This document shows, piece after piece, positions 18,098-26,921 of a stretch of DNA of 64,000 bases. A program made the position numbers and the translations under genes. The notes under the pieces were generated by a model. It was not told the origin of the DNA. It was given only the letters and a program-made list of their open reading frames with translations, and did not search any database. The DNA is from Candidatus Protochlamydia phocaeensis (GTDB lineage Bacteria; Chlamydiota; Chlamydiia; Chlamydiales; Parachlamydiaceae), in the NCBI RefSeq assembly GCF_001545115.1, contig NZ_FCNU01000022.1, forward strand, positions 252,128-316,127, given 5' to 3'. Position 1 is the first letter of the stretch. Every line of letters starts with the position of its first letter.

Positions 18098-19039
18098 CTA
18101 GTGATCCCCTGCATAATAAGGCTCAATATGCACAGTAACGTCTCGAACAGCCGGCCAGGCTTTTTGAATAGACGCCCGTACCTGTTGGCTGATTTGATGG
18201 GCGATATTGACGGACATGCTTGGGTTGACTTCTACATCGATATCAACATGCGCGTCCGGCCCATACAATTGAATGCGAATTTTCTCTGTCCCCAGTACGC
18301 CTTTGACTTGTAAAGCGGCTTTTTTTACGCGTTCGAAAAATTCTGTATCGGGCACGCGGTCCATTAACTGGTGGAAATTCTCGCGCGAGGCAAAAAGACC
18401 GATAATGATCATAAATACGGAGATTAAAAGAGCGCCTGTATGGTCAATTGCCACACTCCAAGAAGGAAAATAAGCGGCTACAACAAGAGCGATGGTTGCA
18501 AACAAGCTTGTCAAGCCATCAATGCGATAATGAATGGCATCCGCCGCCAAGGCTGGGCTATGTTGTTTTTTTGCCGTCCGCATGACAAGCCGATAGCAGA
18601 CTTCTAATAATACCATGGCTACCACGGGAAAAATCCAAGCTAGCGGATGGATAAATCTCTCGCCCCCTTCTTGGAAGGTTCCAAAAAGCTGCTGCACAAA
18701 CATGACTCCGCCGATCACAACAAGCAGCAGTCCTAGCAAAAGGCCGCCTAATGGCTCATAGCGGCCATGGCCAAAGGGATGGTCTTGATCAGGGGGGCGT
18801 TGGGCCAATTTTACACATACCACTAAAAATAGAGTGGAAATGACATCCATCAAGCTTGCAATCGCATCCAAAAAAAGAGAGGAACTTTGAATAAGGGCAA
18901 CCCCTATAAGTTCAAAAATAATAATGGCCAAGCGAATTTTGATGCCAAGTTTGGCAGAATCAACAATTTGCTTGTGCCGCTTTTCCCTTGTCACATAAAC
19001 ATCAGTCGGCAAAGAGACAGGCTTAGGAAACTTAGACAT
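18098..19039 (-). CDS. Cation diffusion facilitator (CDF) metal exporter
   Basis: The product has 313 residues. Six membrane helices are followed by a cytoplasmic C-terminal domain. The metal site of TM2 is in SLFLDAIASLMDVISTLF (D..SLMD) and that of TM5 in DAIHYRIDGLTSL (H...D), the arrangement of CDF transporters exporting Zn2+, Mn2+ or Fe2+ against protons. The C-terminal beta-alpha domain (about 215-300) includes HVDIDVEVNPSMSVNIAHQI, the usual metal-sensing dimer domain. It starts 17 bases after the KefB-like antiporter, so the two probably form one transcript for ion homeostasis. The specific metal cannot be inferred. Confidence 0.9.
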   Translation of the reverse strand: MSKFPKPVSLPTDVYVTREKRHKQIVDSAKLGIKIRLAIIIFELIGVALIQSSSLFLDAIASLMDVISTLFLVVCVKLAQRPPDQDHPFGHGRYEPLGGLLLGLLLVVIGGVMFVQQLFGTFQEGGERFIHPLAWIFPVVAMVLLEVCYRLVMRTAKKQHSPALAADAIHYRIDGLTSLFATIALVVAAYFPSWSVAIDHTGALLISVFMIIIGLFASRENFHQLMDRVPDTEFFERVKKAALQVKGVLGTEKIRIQLYGPDAHVDIDVEVNPSMSVNIAHQISQQVRASIQKAWPAVRDVTVHIEPYYAGDH

Positions 19040-19056
19040 AGCTTCTGATTATTCCT

Positions 19057-21063
19057 TTAAGTGATAGGCGCAGCTTGTTCAAGCTGTCCGAATAGCCCGC
19101 CCGCCTGTTTAAGAGAGACTTTTTCGCCCACGACGACGACGATATCATTAGCGCAGAATTTGATACTCGGACCCGGATTAGATAAAACTGAATTATCCCG
19201 CCTGATCAACAAGACTGTCATTCCAAAATTTTGGCGAAGCTGGGACTCCGATAAAGGCTTGCCCACAAGCGGCGAACTTGCATGTAAGCGAAAAGATGCA
19301 ATTTCCACATTAGATAGGTTGAGCTTGATCTCCGATAGCTTGGTAGAGACAGGATTTTGATTGCGCAACAGTTCATAGCCGTCTGCTCGAATATCAGAGA
19401 TGAGTTTATTGATTTCTTCATCCGGAACATGATACTGGCGCAAGACGCGAGAAAAGATCTCAACGGAGGAGCCGAATTCATCCGGAATCGCCTCATCAGC
19501 CCCAAGCTTATTCATCAACGCCATCTCTTGGACATAACGTGTACGAACGATGATGTAAATGGAAGGATTAGCCTCTCGGGCAATTTTAACAATCTGTCGA
19601 GCGGCAATCGGATCATTGACAAGCACGGCAATAGCTTTCGCTTCTTGAACATTTAAATGCTCCAAAACAGAAAGATGCGACGCATCGCCAAAGTGAATGG
19701 GCTCTCCATTGCGTTTTTGTTCTCTTACCGTATCCGGATTCATTTCAAGAATGGCATAAGGAATGCCCGCCAGCTTAGAGGAACGAGCCAAGTTTTTTCC
19801 GCTTATGCCGAATCCAATGATGAGAATGTGATTTTGCAAGCTATCTTTTGATTCGCCTTGATTATTTTGCAAACCAGTTAATAACCTCTCTGGCAAAGGC
19901 AGACGGCAAATGAGATTGGCCAATCGCGGAGAAGCATTAATTAGCACAGGACTGACTGCCAATGTCAATAAGGATGCCGCCAGAAAAAGTTGATACTCAT
20001 ATTCTGTTCCCAGCCCATACGGAATGCCTGTTTTTGCAAGCACAAACGAGAACTCTCCAATTTGGCTTAAAGCAATTCCCGCCATAACGGCTGTGCGGAT
20101 AGGCATTCCCAAAATCAAAGTGGTCAATGCAGCAGCAAATGCTTTTAGGCAGATAATGCCGATCGCCAGCATGATAATCGTAAAAGGCTGTTGAATAACG
20201 AAACGGAGATCAAGCAGCATTCCGATAGAAACAAAGAAAAAGCTGATAAAAAGAGCTTGAAAAGGGAAAATATTGCTAATCGCTTCATTGCTATATTCCG
20301 ACTCCGAAATGATTAGTCCGGCAAGGAAGGCGCCAATTGTCAAAGAAAGCCCCATGCTAGAAGTCAGCCATGCGACTCCAAAACACAAAGTAAAAACGCT
20401 CAATAAAAATAGCTCTTTATTCCGCGTACGCGCAACCAAAAATAGCAGGCGTGGAACAAGACGCTGAGCGCTGATAAACACTGTCAGTAAAATGATGAGG
20501 CCGGTGATTAATTGCCAAAATAGGGATATGTCAAATTCTTGCTTTCCACCGCCTCCTAAAATGGGGGTAAAAAGAATCATCGGAATGGCAACCATGTCTT
20601 GAAAAATTAGAACGGAAATGGAGAGCCGTCCATGCGGACTAGAAGATTCTCCTTTTTGCTCCAATAAACGCAGAACAATGGCCGTGCTGCTCATGGAAAG
20701 CAAAAATCCCAGAAAAACGGCTTCTCCAAAAGGCCTACCGACAGCTTTAGCAATAAGAAAACTAAATAGGACGGTCAACCCCACCTGCAGAGAGCCGCCT
20801 AGTAAAAAGAGGCGCTTGATCTGCACAAGTTTTTTGATCGAGAACTCCATGCCTATGCCAAATAGCAAAAGGACGATACCAATTTGCGCCAGCATTTCCA
20901 CGTCGCCGGATTCTCCTACAAGCCCCAGTCCATGGGGACCGGCCAATAATCCCGTAATGAGAAATCCGACTACAGGAGGAATGTGCAAGCGATAGCCAAT
21001 TAATAAAACCACAATGGATATCGCGAAGATGATTAATATATCTTTAAAAAGGAAAAGTTCCAT
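19057..21063 (-). CDS. KefB/YbaL-type monovalent cation:proton antiporter (CPA2) with RCK domains
   Basis: The product has 668 residues. Residues 1-385 form a CPA2 membrane domain of about twelve helices (GFLITGLLAGPHGLGLV, FGIGMEFS, GIALSQIGEFSFVLAKTG). An RCK_N/TrkA-N Rossmann domain follows (about 412-540) with the NAD-binding HILIIGFGISGKNLARS, then a TrkA-C domain (about 575-660) with SPLVGKPLSESQLR. Such proteins exchange K+ or Na+ for H+ at the inner membrane. It is the first gene of a likely pair with the CDF exporter. The KefC/KefB glutathione-gating ancillary subunit was not seen nearby. Confidence 0.9.
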   Translation of the reverse strand: MELFLFKDILIIFAISIVVLLIGYRLHIPPVVGFLITGLLAGPHGLGLVGESGDVEMLAQIGIVLLLFGIGMEFSIKKLVQIKRLFLLGGSLQVGLTVLFSFLIAKAVGRPFGEAVFLGFLLSMSSTAIVLRLLEQKGESSSPHGRLSISVLIFQDMVAIPMILFTPILGGGGKQEFDISLFWQLITGLIILLTVFISAQRLVPRLLFLVARTRNKELFLLSVFTLCFGVAWLTSSMGLSLTIGAFLAGLIISESEYSNEAISNIFPFQALFISFFFVSIGMLLDLRFVIQQPFTIIMLAIGIICLKAFAAALTTLILGMPIRTAVMAGIALSQIGEFSFVLAKTGIPYGLGTEYEYQLFLAASLLTLAVSPVLINASPRLANLICRLPLPERLLTGLQNNQGESKDSLQNHILIIGFGISGKNLARSSKLAGIPYAILEMNPDTVREQKRNGEPIHFGDASHLSVLEHLNVQEAKAIAVLVNDPIAARQIVKIAREANPSIYIIVRTRYVQEMALMNKLGADEAIPDEFGSSVEIFSRVLRQYHVPDEEINKLISDIRADGYELLRNQNPVSTKLSEIKLNLSNVEIASFRLHASSPLVGKPLSESQLRQNFGMTVLLIRRDNSVLSNPGPSIKFCANDIVVVVGEKVSLKQAGGLFGQLEQAAPIT

Positions 21064-21109
21064 GATTGACTACCCCTTGCCACGCCTCTTGTTAATTTAT
21101 TCTTTTACT

Positions 21110-22882
21110 TTAAGGATTCGCTTGCTGCAGAAGGCTTTGAATAGCTTCATTGACTGCAGAAACATATCTTTGATAACCATATTGCAAATCCTCTTCCGTC
21201 AATCGATACTCAATATCTGGAGAGACTCCCAAATTCTCAATTTTCTGGGCATTTACCCTTTCGGCCAGTGAACCTGTATAGGAGAAAGTAGCTATTCCAT
21301 TATCATTTATAAAATGACTCTGCAGAACATAGCCCCCGGCTCCGGCCGTACGCGTTCCAAATAAAGTAGCCCGCTTGTTGTCCTGCAAAATCGCCGGCAT
21401 GAAGTCCCCGCCGGAAAAATCCATTTCATTGATCAGCATCAAAATAGGCTTAGTATATTGATAGCGAGGATGAGGATTGATCCAGTCCACTCCTTCTAAG
21501 TGAATAGGGTTTGTAAAAAGACGGCCTATACTCCATTCGTCAATGGTAAATTGGAAAAATTCTTTAAAAAAGAGAAGCTTTTGATAGTCAATTTCAGTCC
21601 CTTCTAACCCCATGGTATCCATTTCCAATGCAGAGACATAGCTATCAATAATTCCCAAATACACATAAGCGGATAAGACATCGCTTTGAGTAATTTTGAG
21701 TCGATGTTTAGAGGTTTTTAAAGGGGTAGGAGAAAGCGTGGAGGCTAAATCATAGAGGAAGCTGACATAACCGCCGATGTTATAGACTTGATCGATGACC
21801 AAGGCTTCCGTATGCTCTTGAAAAAACTCCATGATTTTACCAAATTGTTCGAAGTCTTCTTCTTCTCCCAAATAGTGGGGAATGCGAATATACCCAATGC
21901 GCTGCTTTTGCGCATTTTCATAGATATAGGCATGCCAAGATATTGTTTCAACATTAGAGAAGTCCGAATCTTCTTCCCCACCCTCCTGCTTTTCATTCTT
22001 TTTGGATTCTTCATAAGACCATAGAACAGGTCCTAAAGGGGGAATAAAACTCTTGCGTCCGCCCAGATCCCCGTCGCGTTCGCTGCCCCCCCGCTTAACA
22101 TATTCCCGATGAAGAGGACTCATCATTTCCAATTTTGGCATCTTGATCGATTTAATATTTGGCATCGCAAAATGGGAAGAGGGGATAAAATCAAAAGGAC
22201 TCTTGATTATTTCTGGATTATATTTCCACATTAATTGGTAAGTATGCAAATTTCCAGTTGCTAGAGAACGGATGGTTATATAGGTCGAGCCCTTCGGAAC
22301 ACGATCTCCAACAAAGCCTTGCCGATTAGTCAAAGTCATCTCCGCAAAGGCCTGATCGGTTAGTGCATTTGATTTTTTATTTCCATGCGCCTTTAAGTCG
22401 GCAATCACATCCGCAATAGGACGTCCATCAAACTCAAGAAGTTCATCACCGGCTTGAATAGTGTAAAATTTAGGATTTAACTTGGCTTTATCAATCCAAT
22501 CAATAAAATAGCGACCATTGGCGCCTTTAACAGTAAACGGCAGCATGGCAGACTCTGTTGAGTAAAACAAGACATCCACATGATAGTCATGCATGCTTGC
22601 TAAAAAATCTCTTACAATCACTTGAAAATCTTTTGCACTTAGAGGAGAGGTGTCCAAGACAAGCTGCTTGGCTTTTTCAAATTCTTGATTCAAATCCCAA
22701 TTAGCATATTCTTTTTTCCAGTCGGCAGGCGCATATCCAATCTCAAAGGTATGCTTAATCGTCTTAAGATCTGCAATCATATGCGCTTTTCTTTCATTCT
22801 CTAAAGAATCCGCTTCCAAACCGCTTACCATTACCTGCCAAAAACAAAACGCTAAAAAAGATTTTTTTAAAATTTGTTTCAT
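21110..22882 (-). CDS. cpa: CPAF-like secreted serine protease (chlamydial protease-like activity factor)
   Basis: The product has 590 residues from ATG 22882, chosen because GAGGGG (plus-strand CCCCTC) lies just upstream; the frame is open to 22912. A signal peptide is present (about 1-24). The catalytic histidine is in SMHDYHVDVLFY (His101; about His105 in C. trachomatis CPAF). The nucleophile is in NEMDFSGGDFMPAIL (Ser490; about Ser499). The C-terminal SPDIEYRLTEEDLQYGY region holds the candidate glutamate. A PDZ-like segment, GDELLEFDGRPIADVI, lies near 140-155. CPAF is a tail-specific-protease relative that dimerises, self-processes and is secreted into the host. Its presence is one of the best lineage markers in the window. 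Confidence 0.88.
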   Translation of the reverse strand: MKQILKKSFLAFCFWQVMVSGLEADSLENERKAHMIADLKTIKHTFEIGYAPADWKKEYANWDLNQEFEKAKQLVLDTSPLSAKDFQVIVRDFLASMHDYHVDVLFYSTESAMLPFTVKGANGRYFIDWIDKAKLNPKFYTIQAGDELLEFDGRPIADVIADLKAHGNKKSNALTDQAFAEMTLTNRQGFVGDRVPKGSTYITIRSLATGNLHTYQLMWKYNPEIIKSPFDFIPSSHFAMPNIKSIKMPKLEMMSPLHREYVKRGGSERDGDLGGRKSFIPPLGPVLWSYEESKKNEKQEGGEEDSDFSNVETISWHAYIYENAQKQRIGYIRIPHYLGEEEDFEQFGKIMEFFQEHTEALVIDQVYNIGGYVSFLYDLASTLSPTPLKTSKHRLKITQSDVLSAYVYLGIIDSYVSALEMDTMGLEGTEIDYQKLLFFKEFFQFTIDEWSIGRLFTNPIHLEGVDWINPHPRYQYTKPILMLINEMDFSGGDFMPAILQDNKRATLFGTRTAGAGGYVLQSHFINDNGIATFSYTGSLAERVNAQKIENLGVSPDIEYRLTEEDLQYGYQRYVSAVNEAIQSLLQQANP

Positions 22883-23083
22883 ACTCCTCCCCTCATAAAT
22901 ATTTAGCGGCAATTATCATGATTATTCATAAATTTAAAAAAAAGAAAAATTTTTCTATTACAGATAGCCAGAAAATGAAAGATTAAATATTAATCTCGAA
23001 ACAATTTATTGTTTTTTATTTATTTAAAATCAACACAAAATTAATATAAATAAATACTCAATAAATTAAAAACAAGAAATAAT

Positions 23084-24802
23084 ATGTCTTATTTTCCTCA
23101 TTTTAGTTCTCAAGATTTATTTTCTCTTCACCCTTCCTCTCTTTTTTCCCTTCTCTCAAATAGTCAAGAAATTCCTTGCCTGATTGAGAGCGTCTTTCAA
23201 AAAGAACTGGGAGCTTTGCAGAACCCCGATTGGACCTTGCAGGAGCGCCTCTTAAAATTAGAGGAAAGGCTGACTGAGTTAAATCCTTGCAGGAATTCCT
23301 ACACTTTGCAAGCCCGCCTTCAAATTTTAGATTCAAAAATATACGAGATTTCCGCTTTTTATTTTCAGTTTGTTAGAAATGAATGCGATCCCCTGATTAT
23401 CAAAGAGGACAATCTTCCTATTAGTCTTTATTTAAAAAAATATGATTTTATTTATTTGACAGCTGAATATAAAAATCAAATCATGCCTTTTGCCCGCTTT
23501 AGAATTTCCAAAGAAGGGATTATCCATTATTTTAACTATCCCTCTCCCATTGGCCTATCTCCTTCTACTCAAAGAGCCGAACAGGAAATTATCAAACCTT
23601 TACGTCATTTTCTCGATATTTCAGAAAATGTACTAGTTCAATCTATTAGTGAGTTTACCAATTCGCTGTCCAATCCTTCGGTTGATTTTGAAGACCGTAT
23701 GCAGAGGCTAAAGGAAGGAATGACATTTGTAGAAAACTTACAAATTAAAGCAGGCCCCAAAAGATGGTGGCAAACGTGGATTGAATTTTCTTTTCCGGAG
23801 AAAAACTCTTTCTACTTAAACCTTTTTCTTACAGAAGATAAATATGATTCTAATGCATTGGACGAAAGCCTAGTGGAAATAGAAAGCAAGCACGACTTCG
23901 ATTATACAGATAGCAGCTTAGATATCGAAGCATTTAAAACAAAAAAGTATTACTTCCTAAAAGGTTTTGATGAACGAGATGAAGACTTAAAAACGCCTGT
24001 TTTTGTTTGCCGCATTGATAAAGAAGGGGAAATTGCAGAACTTGTTCATATTCAGTCTATTGAAGGTCATTTAAGCGGAACGGAATTTAAAGATATTTTT
24101 TTCACCCCGCTTCAAGACTATCTCTCTCCCGAAAAATCTTATTTATGGGATGCGGCCAAAATTGAAGTAGACTTACCAGAAAAACAAATGCGCAAATTGA
24201 AGTTGCGCTATTTGCGTTGCGGAACCTCTTGGTATGAGAAAATAGGTTATAGGCCTGTAACATGTAAAAATTGGCTTTCCTGCCACGGAATAAAGATAAC
24301 CCAAAATATTCACTATTATTATGCAGCAGTGGAGAAAATTAAAGCCACGACCTTGTTTCATCTATATCGGGACATATTAAAAGGCTATTCCGCACAACAG
24401 AAAGTTCTACTTAATTTATATCAGAAATATTTACCCCAGACACGTTTAGAAGAGTATACAATTGAATGTTTGACCAATGCGATTATCTCGCACGCTAAAT
24501 CCCAGACAGACATTAAACTCAGGCAGCAAGCGAATAAAGATCTTGTCTATGTTTATGATTATTTTCTCTCCTCTTTTACTTTGAAGAGCAAAAGCAGTAA
24601 GGCGCAAATTCTATACAACTTAGCTCTTCAAATGATAAAAACGACGCGATTATGGGTTAAGCAAACCTCTTCACTAATGGGATCGAATCAAAGCCTATCT
24701 TATCAAGAATTCATTCAGCAGCCCCATCTGCCCTTTGATTCGATTGTGGCTGAACAGATGCGCTTTAAAGCGATTATTAATTTGCAAGATTTGGAATGGT
24801 GA
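23084..24802 (+). CDS. Hypothetical protein with an internal duplication
   Basis: The product has 572 residues with no signal peptide or membrane helix. Two similar blocks are visible: about 116-185 (KKYDFIYLT ... ARFRISKEGIIHYF ... IIKPLRHFLDIS) and about 287-355 (KKYYFLKGF ... VCRIDKEGEIAELV ... FFTPLQDYLSPE). Both have the order KKYxF, beta strand with R-I-x-KEG-I and an aromatic PL..fL segment, so the protein is probably a tandem of one fold. The C-terminal 170 residues are helical. I do not recognise the family. The upstream 170 bases are very AT-rich. Confidence 0.6.
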   Translation: MSYFPHFSSQDLFSLHPSSLFSLLSNSQEIPCLIESVFQKELGALQNPDWTLQERLLKLEERLTELNPCRNSYTLQARLQILDSKIYEISAFYFQFVRNECDPLIIKEDNLPISLYLKKYDFIYLTAEYKNQIMPFARFRISKEGIIHYFNYPSPIGLSPSTQRAEQEIIKPLRHFLDISENVLVQSISEFTNSLSNPSVDFEDRMQRLKEGMTFVENLQIKAGPKRWWQTWIEFSFPEKNSFYLNLFLTEDKYDSNALDESLVEIESKHDFDYTDSSLDIEAFKTKKYYFLKGFDERDEDLKTPVFVCRIDKEGEIAELVHIQSIEGHLSGTEFKDIFFTPLQDYLSPEKSYLWDAAKIEVDLPEKQMRKLKLRYLRCGTSWYEKIGYRPVTCKNWLSCHGIKITQNIHYYYAAVEKIKATTLFHLYRDILKGYSAQQKVLLNLYQKYLPQTRLEEYTIECLTNAIISHAKSQTDIKLRQQANKDLVYVYDYFLSSFTLKSKSSKAQILYNLALQMIKTTRLWVKQTSSLMGSNQSLSYQEFIQQPHLPFDSIVAEQMRFKAIINLQDLEW

Positions 24803-24914
24803 ATTGAAGTTTAAAAGCGCTCTTAAAAACTCCTGATCGCCTATAGCGGATAATATTGAGTTAATTTGTCCGCTCTCCCCTATCGTTTCTAGGAAAAGAA
24901 CTCACATAATTCTC

Positions 24915-25103
24915 TTAAAGAATGCCGATGGTTATTAAGACGTAAAAGAAATAAAACAGCGTGCAGGTCAGGACTATAAGGCCAAAAATAGAGGCATTTA
25001 CAGTCGTTTTAGTCGGATGCTTGTCAAAAAAGATGGCCCAGATCATAAGGCAAAAACCATAAATATACATGGCAATAAAAAATAAAAGTGTTGGAATGCT
25101 CAT
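24915..25103 (-). CDS. Small two-helix membrane protein, 62 residues
   Basis: Two strong hydrophobic segments (LLFFIAMYIYGFCLMIWAIF and ASIFGLIVLTCTLFYFFYVL) flank the polar loop FDKHPTKTTVN. No clear ribosome binding site precedes the start at 25103, so the gene is supported mainly by membrane-protein-like composition. Function unknown. Confidence 0.45.
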   Translation of the reverse strand: MSIPTLLFFIAMYIYGFCLMIWAIFFDKHPTKTTVNASIFGLIVLTCTLFYFFYVLITIGIL

Positions 25104-25280
25104 ATAAGCGATTTAATAAAATTGGTGGTTCAAAAGCAAATCTATATATCTACTTGCCTAGTGGACTATTTATATGGGAAGAAATGGGATATCTGAATGA
25201 TAAGCCTCCCTTTTGGGTTATTTTATTATTAATTTCTTTTTCAGGAAAATAAAAATAAACTTAAAATTTTGACAGCAAAT

Positions 25281-25330
25281 AACGTCTGATAATAAAATCC
25301 CACCTAATCCCACACATGCGTCTGATAATC
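25281..25330 (+). repeat. Two copies of the short CGTCTGATAAT repeat
   Basis: AACGTCTGATAAT occurs at 25281-25293 and GCGTCTGATAAT at 25318-25329, the second preceded by AAATCCCACC at 25295-25304. Similar composites lie at 26690 and 28308. The rest of the 414-base gap (25104-25517) shows no convincing gene. Confidence 0.6.
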
Positions 25331-25517
25331 AATGCATAGAAAGATTTCCATTTGGAAGGGAAAGGAAGGGCTGTTTTCAATTCTTGGAATGCTTTAATGT
25401 CTTGGATACGGTTGTAGCTGCATGTGAATGGTTTCTTCGCGCAGGCCTCTATGACAAAGCCTCTAGCGCAGAGCTTTCAACGAAAGAAAATCCAGCTCAT
25501 CCTTGCGAATGGGAATT

Positions 25518-26564
25518 TTATCGGTTTACTATCCATTTGGCCCCTCTTCCTTTCCCTTGCGGAATAATGACGCTTTCATCTCGCAGTTGTCTTAAAACCA
25601 GGCGAATAGTATCCCGACTAACAGCTGGACAAGCCCGTTCAATATCTGAAATAGCAAATGGACCGATCATGCTCTCTACCGTCTGTCGAATATACGCATT
25701 TTTACTCCCCTGCCCAGTCTTTAACGTCCCGACTCGCGCTTCAAACTCTCCATAAGCCCGCAATAAAACGCCCCAAAAGTACGTCATCCAAGGCATGACA
25801 TCATGCTCCCCTTCATGCCACCCTTTCGAACTACGCTCCAACGTCTGATAATAACTATCCTTAGATTCTTCAAATATGCGCTCGAGACTAATGTAACGCC
25901 CAACTTGATAATCGAAGTGGTAAAGAAGAAGCAAAGTGAGAAGCCGTGCAGTCCGTCCATTGCCATCGCTGAAAGGATGGATGCAGAGAAAATCCAAAAT
26001 TGTTAAAGGCAGAATAATTAAAGGTTCTTTTCCCCAAGCCTGAATGCTTGCGTCATAACGGCGGACCAACTCCTCCATTGCCTGAGGTGTTTCAAAAGCC
26101 GTGGTGGGAGTAAAGCGGATGCGCTTGCGCCCATCGGGATGGATTTCCAATATTTGATTATCCGTTAACTTCCATTGTCCTCCTTGATGAGGAAGATAGC
26201 GATAAAGCCAAGAATGCAACTGCAAAATGACGTTGAGGGAAAAACGCATATGTACGCCTGATTGATGAATGAGATTTAAGGCGTCTCTATACCCTGCTAT
26301 TTCCTGCTCTGAGCGATCAATAGGCGAACTATTTTTGATGACTAAATCAGCAATGCGACTATGGGGTGCCGTAATTCCCTCTAAGCGATTAGACGACTCG
26401 CTAGATTCAATAACAGCTACCTGCTGAAGATTTTTAAGGATTTCGGGCGCTTGCTTAAAGTAAAGCACCTGCTTTCCCCTATACTCTCCAATTGTGCGCA
26501 AAGTAGACAAATGTTCTTCAGAGAAACGTAATTGATTGAGATAGAATTGAGTTAAAGAATGCAT
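25518..26564 (-). CDS. Fic family protein (probable AMP transferase) with inhibitory helix
   Basis: The product has 348 residues. An N-terminal Fic_N-type helix bundle holds SSNRLEG (Ser58..Glu62Gly63), the (S/T)xxxE(G/N) auto-inhibitory motif of class II Fic proteins. The catalytic loop HPFSDGNGRTARLL (His196-Arg207) is complete, so the protein should transfer AMP, or another phosphate-containing group, to hydroxyls of a target protein when not inhibited. The flap region is around 130-150. The C-terminal segment (about 285-340) looks like a winged helix: ISDIERACPAVSRDTIRLVL, then VIIPQGKGRGAKWIV. An ordered inverted-repeat array precedes the gene (26567-26611). The target is unknown. Confidence 0.9.
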   Translation of the reverse strand: MHSLTQFYLNQLRFSEEHLSTLRTIGEYRGKQVLYFKQAPEILKNLQQVAVIESSESSNRLEGITAPHSRIADLVIKNSSPIDRSEQEIAGYRDALNLIHQSGVHMRFSLNVILQLHSWLYRYLPHQGGQWKLTDNQILEIHPDGRKRIRFTPTTAFETPQAMEELVRRYDASIQAWGKEPLIILPLTILDFLCIHPFSDGNGRTARLLTLLLLYHFDYQVGRYISLERIFEESKDSYYQTLERSSKGWHEGEHDVMPWMTYFWGVLLRAYGEFEARVGTLKTGQGSKNAYIRQTVESMIGPFAISDIERACPAVSRDTIRLVLRQLRDESVIIPQGKGRGAKWIVNR

Positions 26565-26566
26565 AA

Positions 26567-26611
26567 ATAGGGTAATTTCTGTTTGTTTTTACCCTATTTA
26601 TATTAGGGTTA
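26567..26611. promoter_or_regulatory. Operator-like array upstream of the Fic gene
   Basis: Three TAGGGTAA-type half-sites are spaced through the region just before the Fic start: TAGGGTAA (26567-26574), TTACCCTA (26589-26596, inverted) and TAGGGTTA (26604-26611). The last two form a palindrome, ACCCTA-N7-TAGGGT (26591-26609). The array overlaps the expected promoter and leader, fitting a repressor site. Fic proteins with a winged helix can autoregulate, so the Fic protein is a candidate binder. Confidence 0.6.
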
Positions 26612-26689
26612 CCTTATTTCTTTATCAATACTTTAATTCATAAAACAAAGATTACAATCGAAAACTGCCCGAACTCTAAAAAGACAAAG

Positions 26690-26714
26690 AAATCCCCCCA
26701 AACGTCTGATAATA
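26690..26714 (+). repeat. Composite AAATCCC + AACGTCTGATAAT repeat
   Basis: AAATCCCCCC at 26690-26699 is followed directly by AACGTCTGATAATAT at 26701-26715. It is a compact copy of the composite seen at 28308-28336 and more loosely at 25295-25329. It sits in the divergent region between the Fic gene and the secreted-protein gene at 26922. Confidence 0.6.
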
Positions 26715-26921
26715 TTAGCAGATATATTTAAAATTTTTATTATTATTTTTGAATTTTATATTCAGCTTGCTAAGCTGAGCTCTGGAAAGCCTAATTTAAA
26801 AGAGGAACTCCCTCACGAACAAGTTTTCAAATTTCTGAAATTTAAGAAGGAACACCCTTCTTGAACTAGTTAAGACGAGAAATAAGCAAAAGAATTAAAA
26901 AAACCCAACAAAGGAGGCGTA

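Noticed and set aside
25384..25755. 123-codon plus-strand frame overlapping the Fic 3' end
   Set aside because: Antisense shadow of the winged-helix part of the Fic gene.
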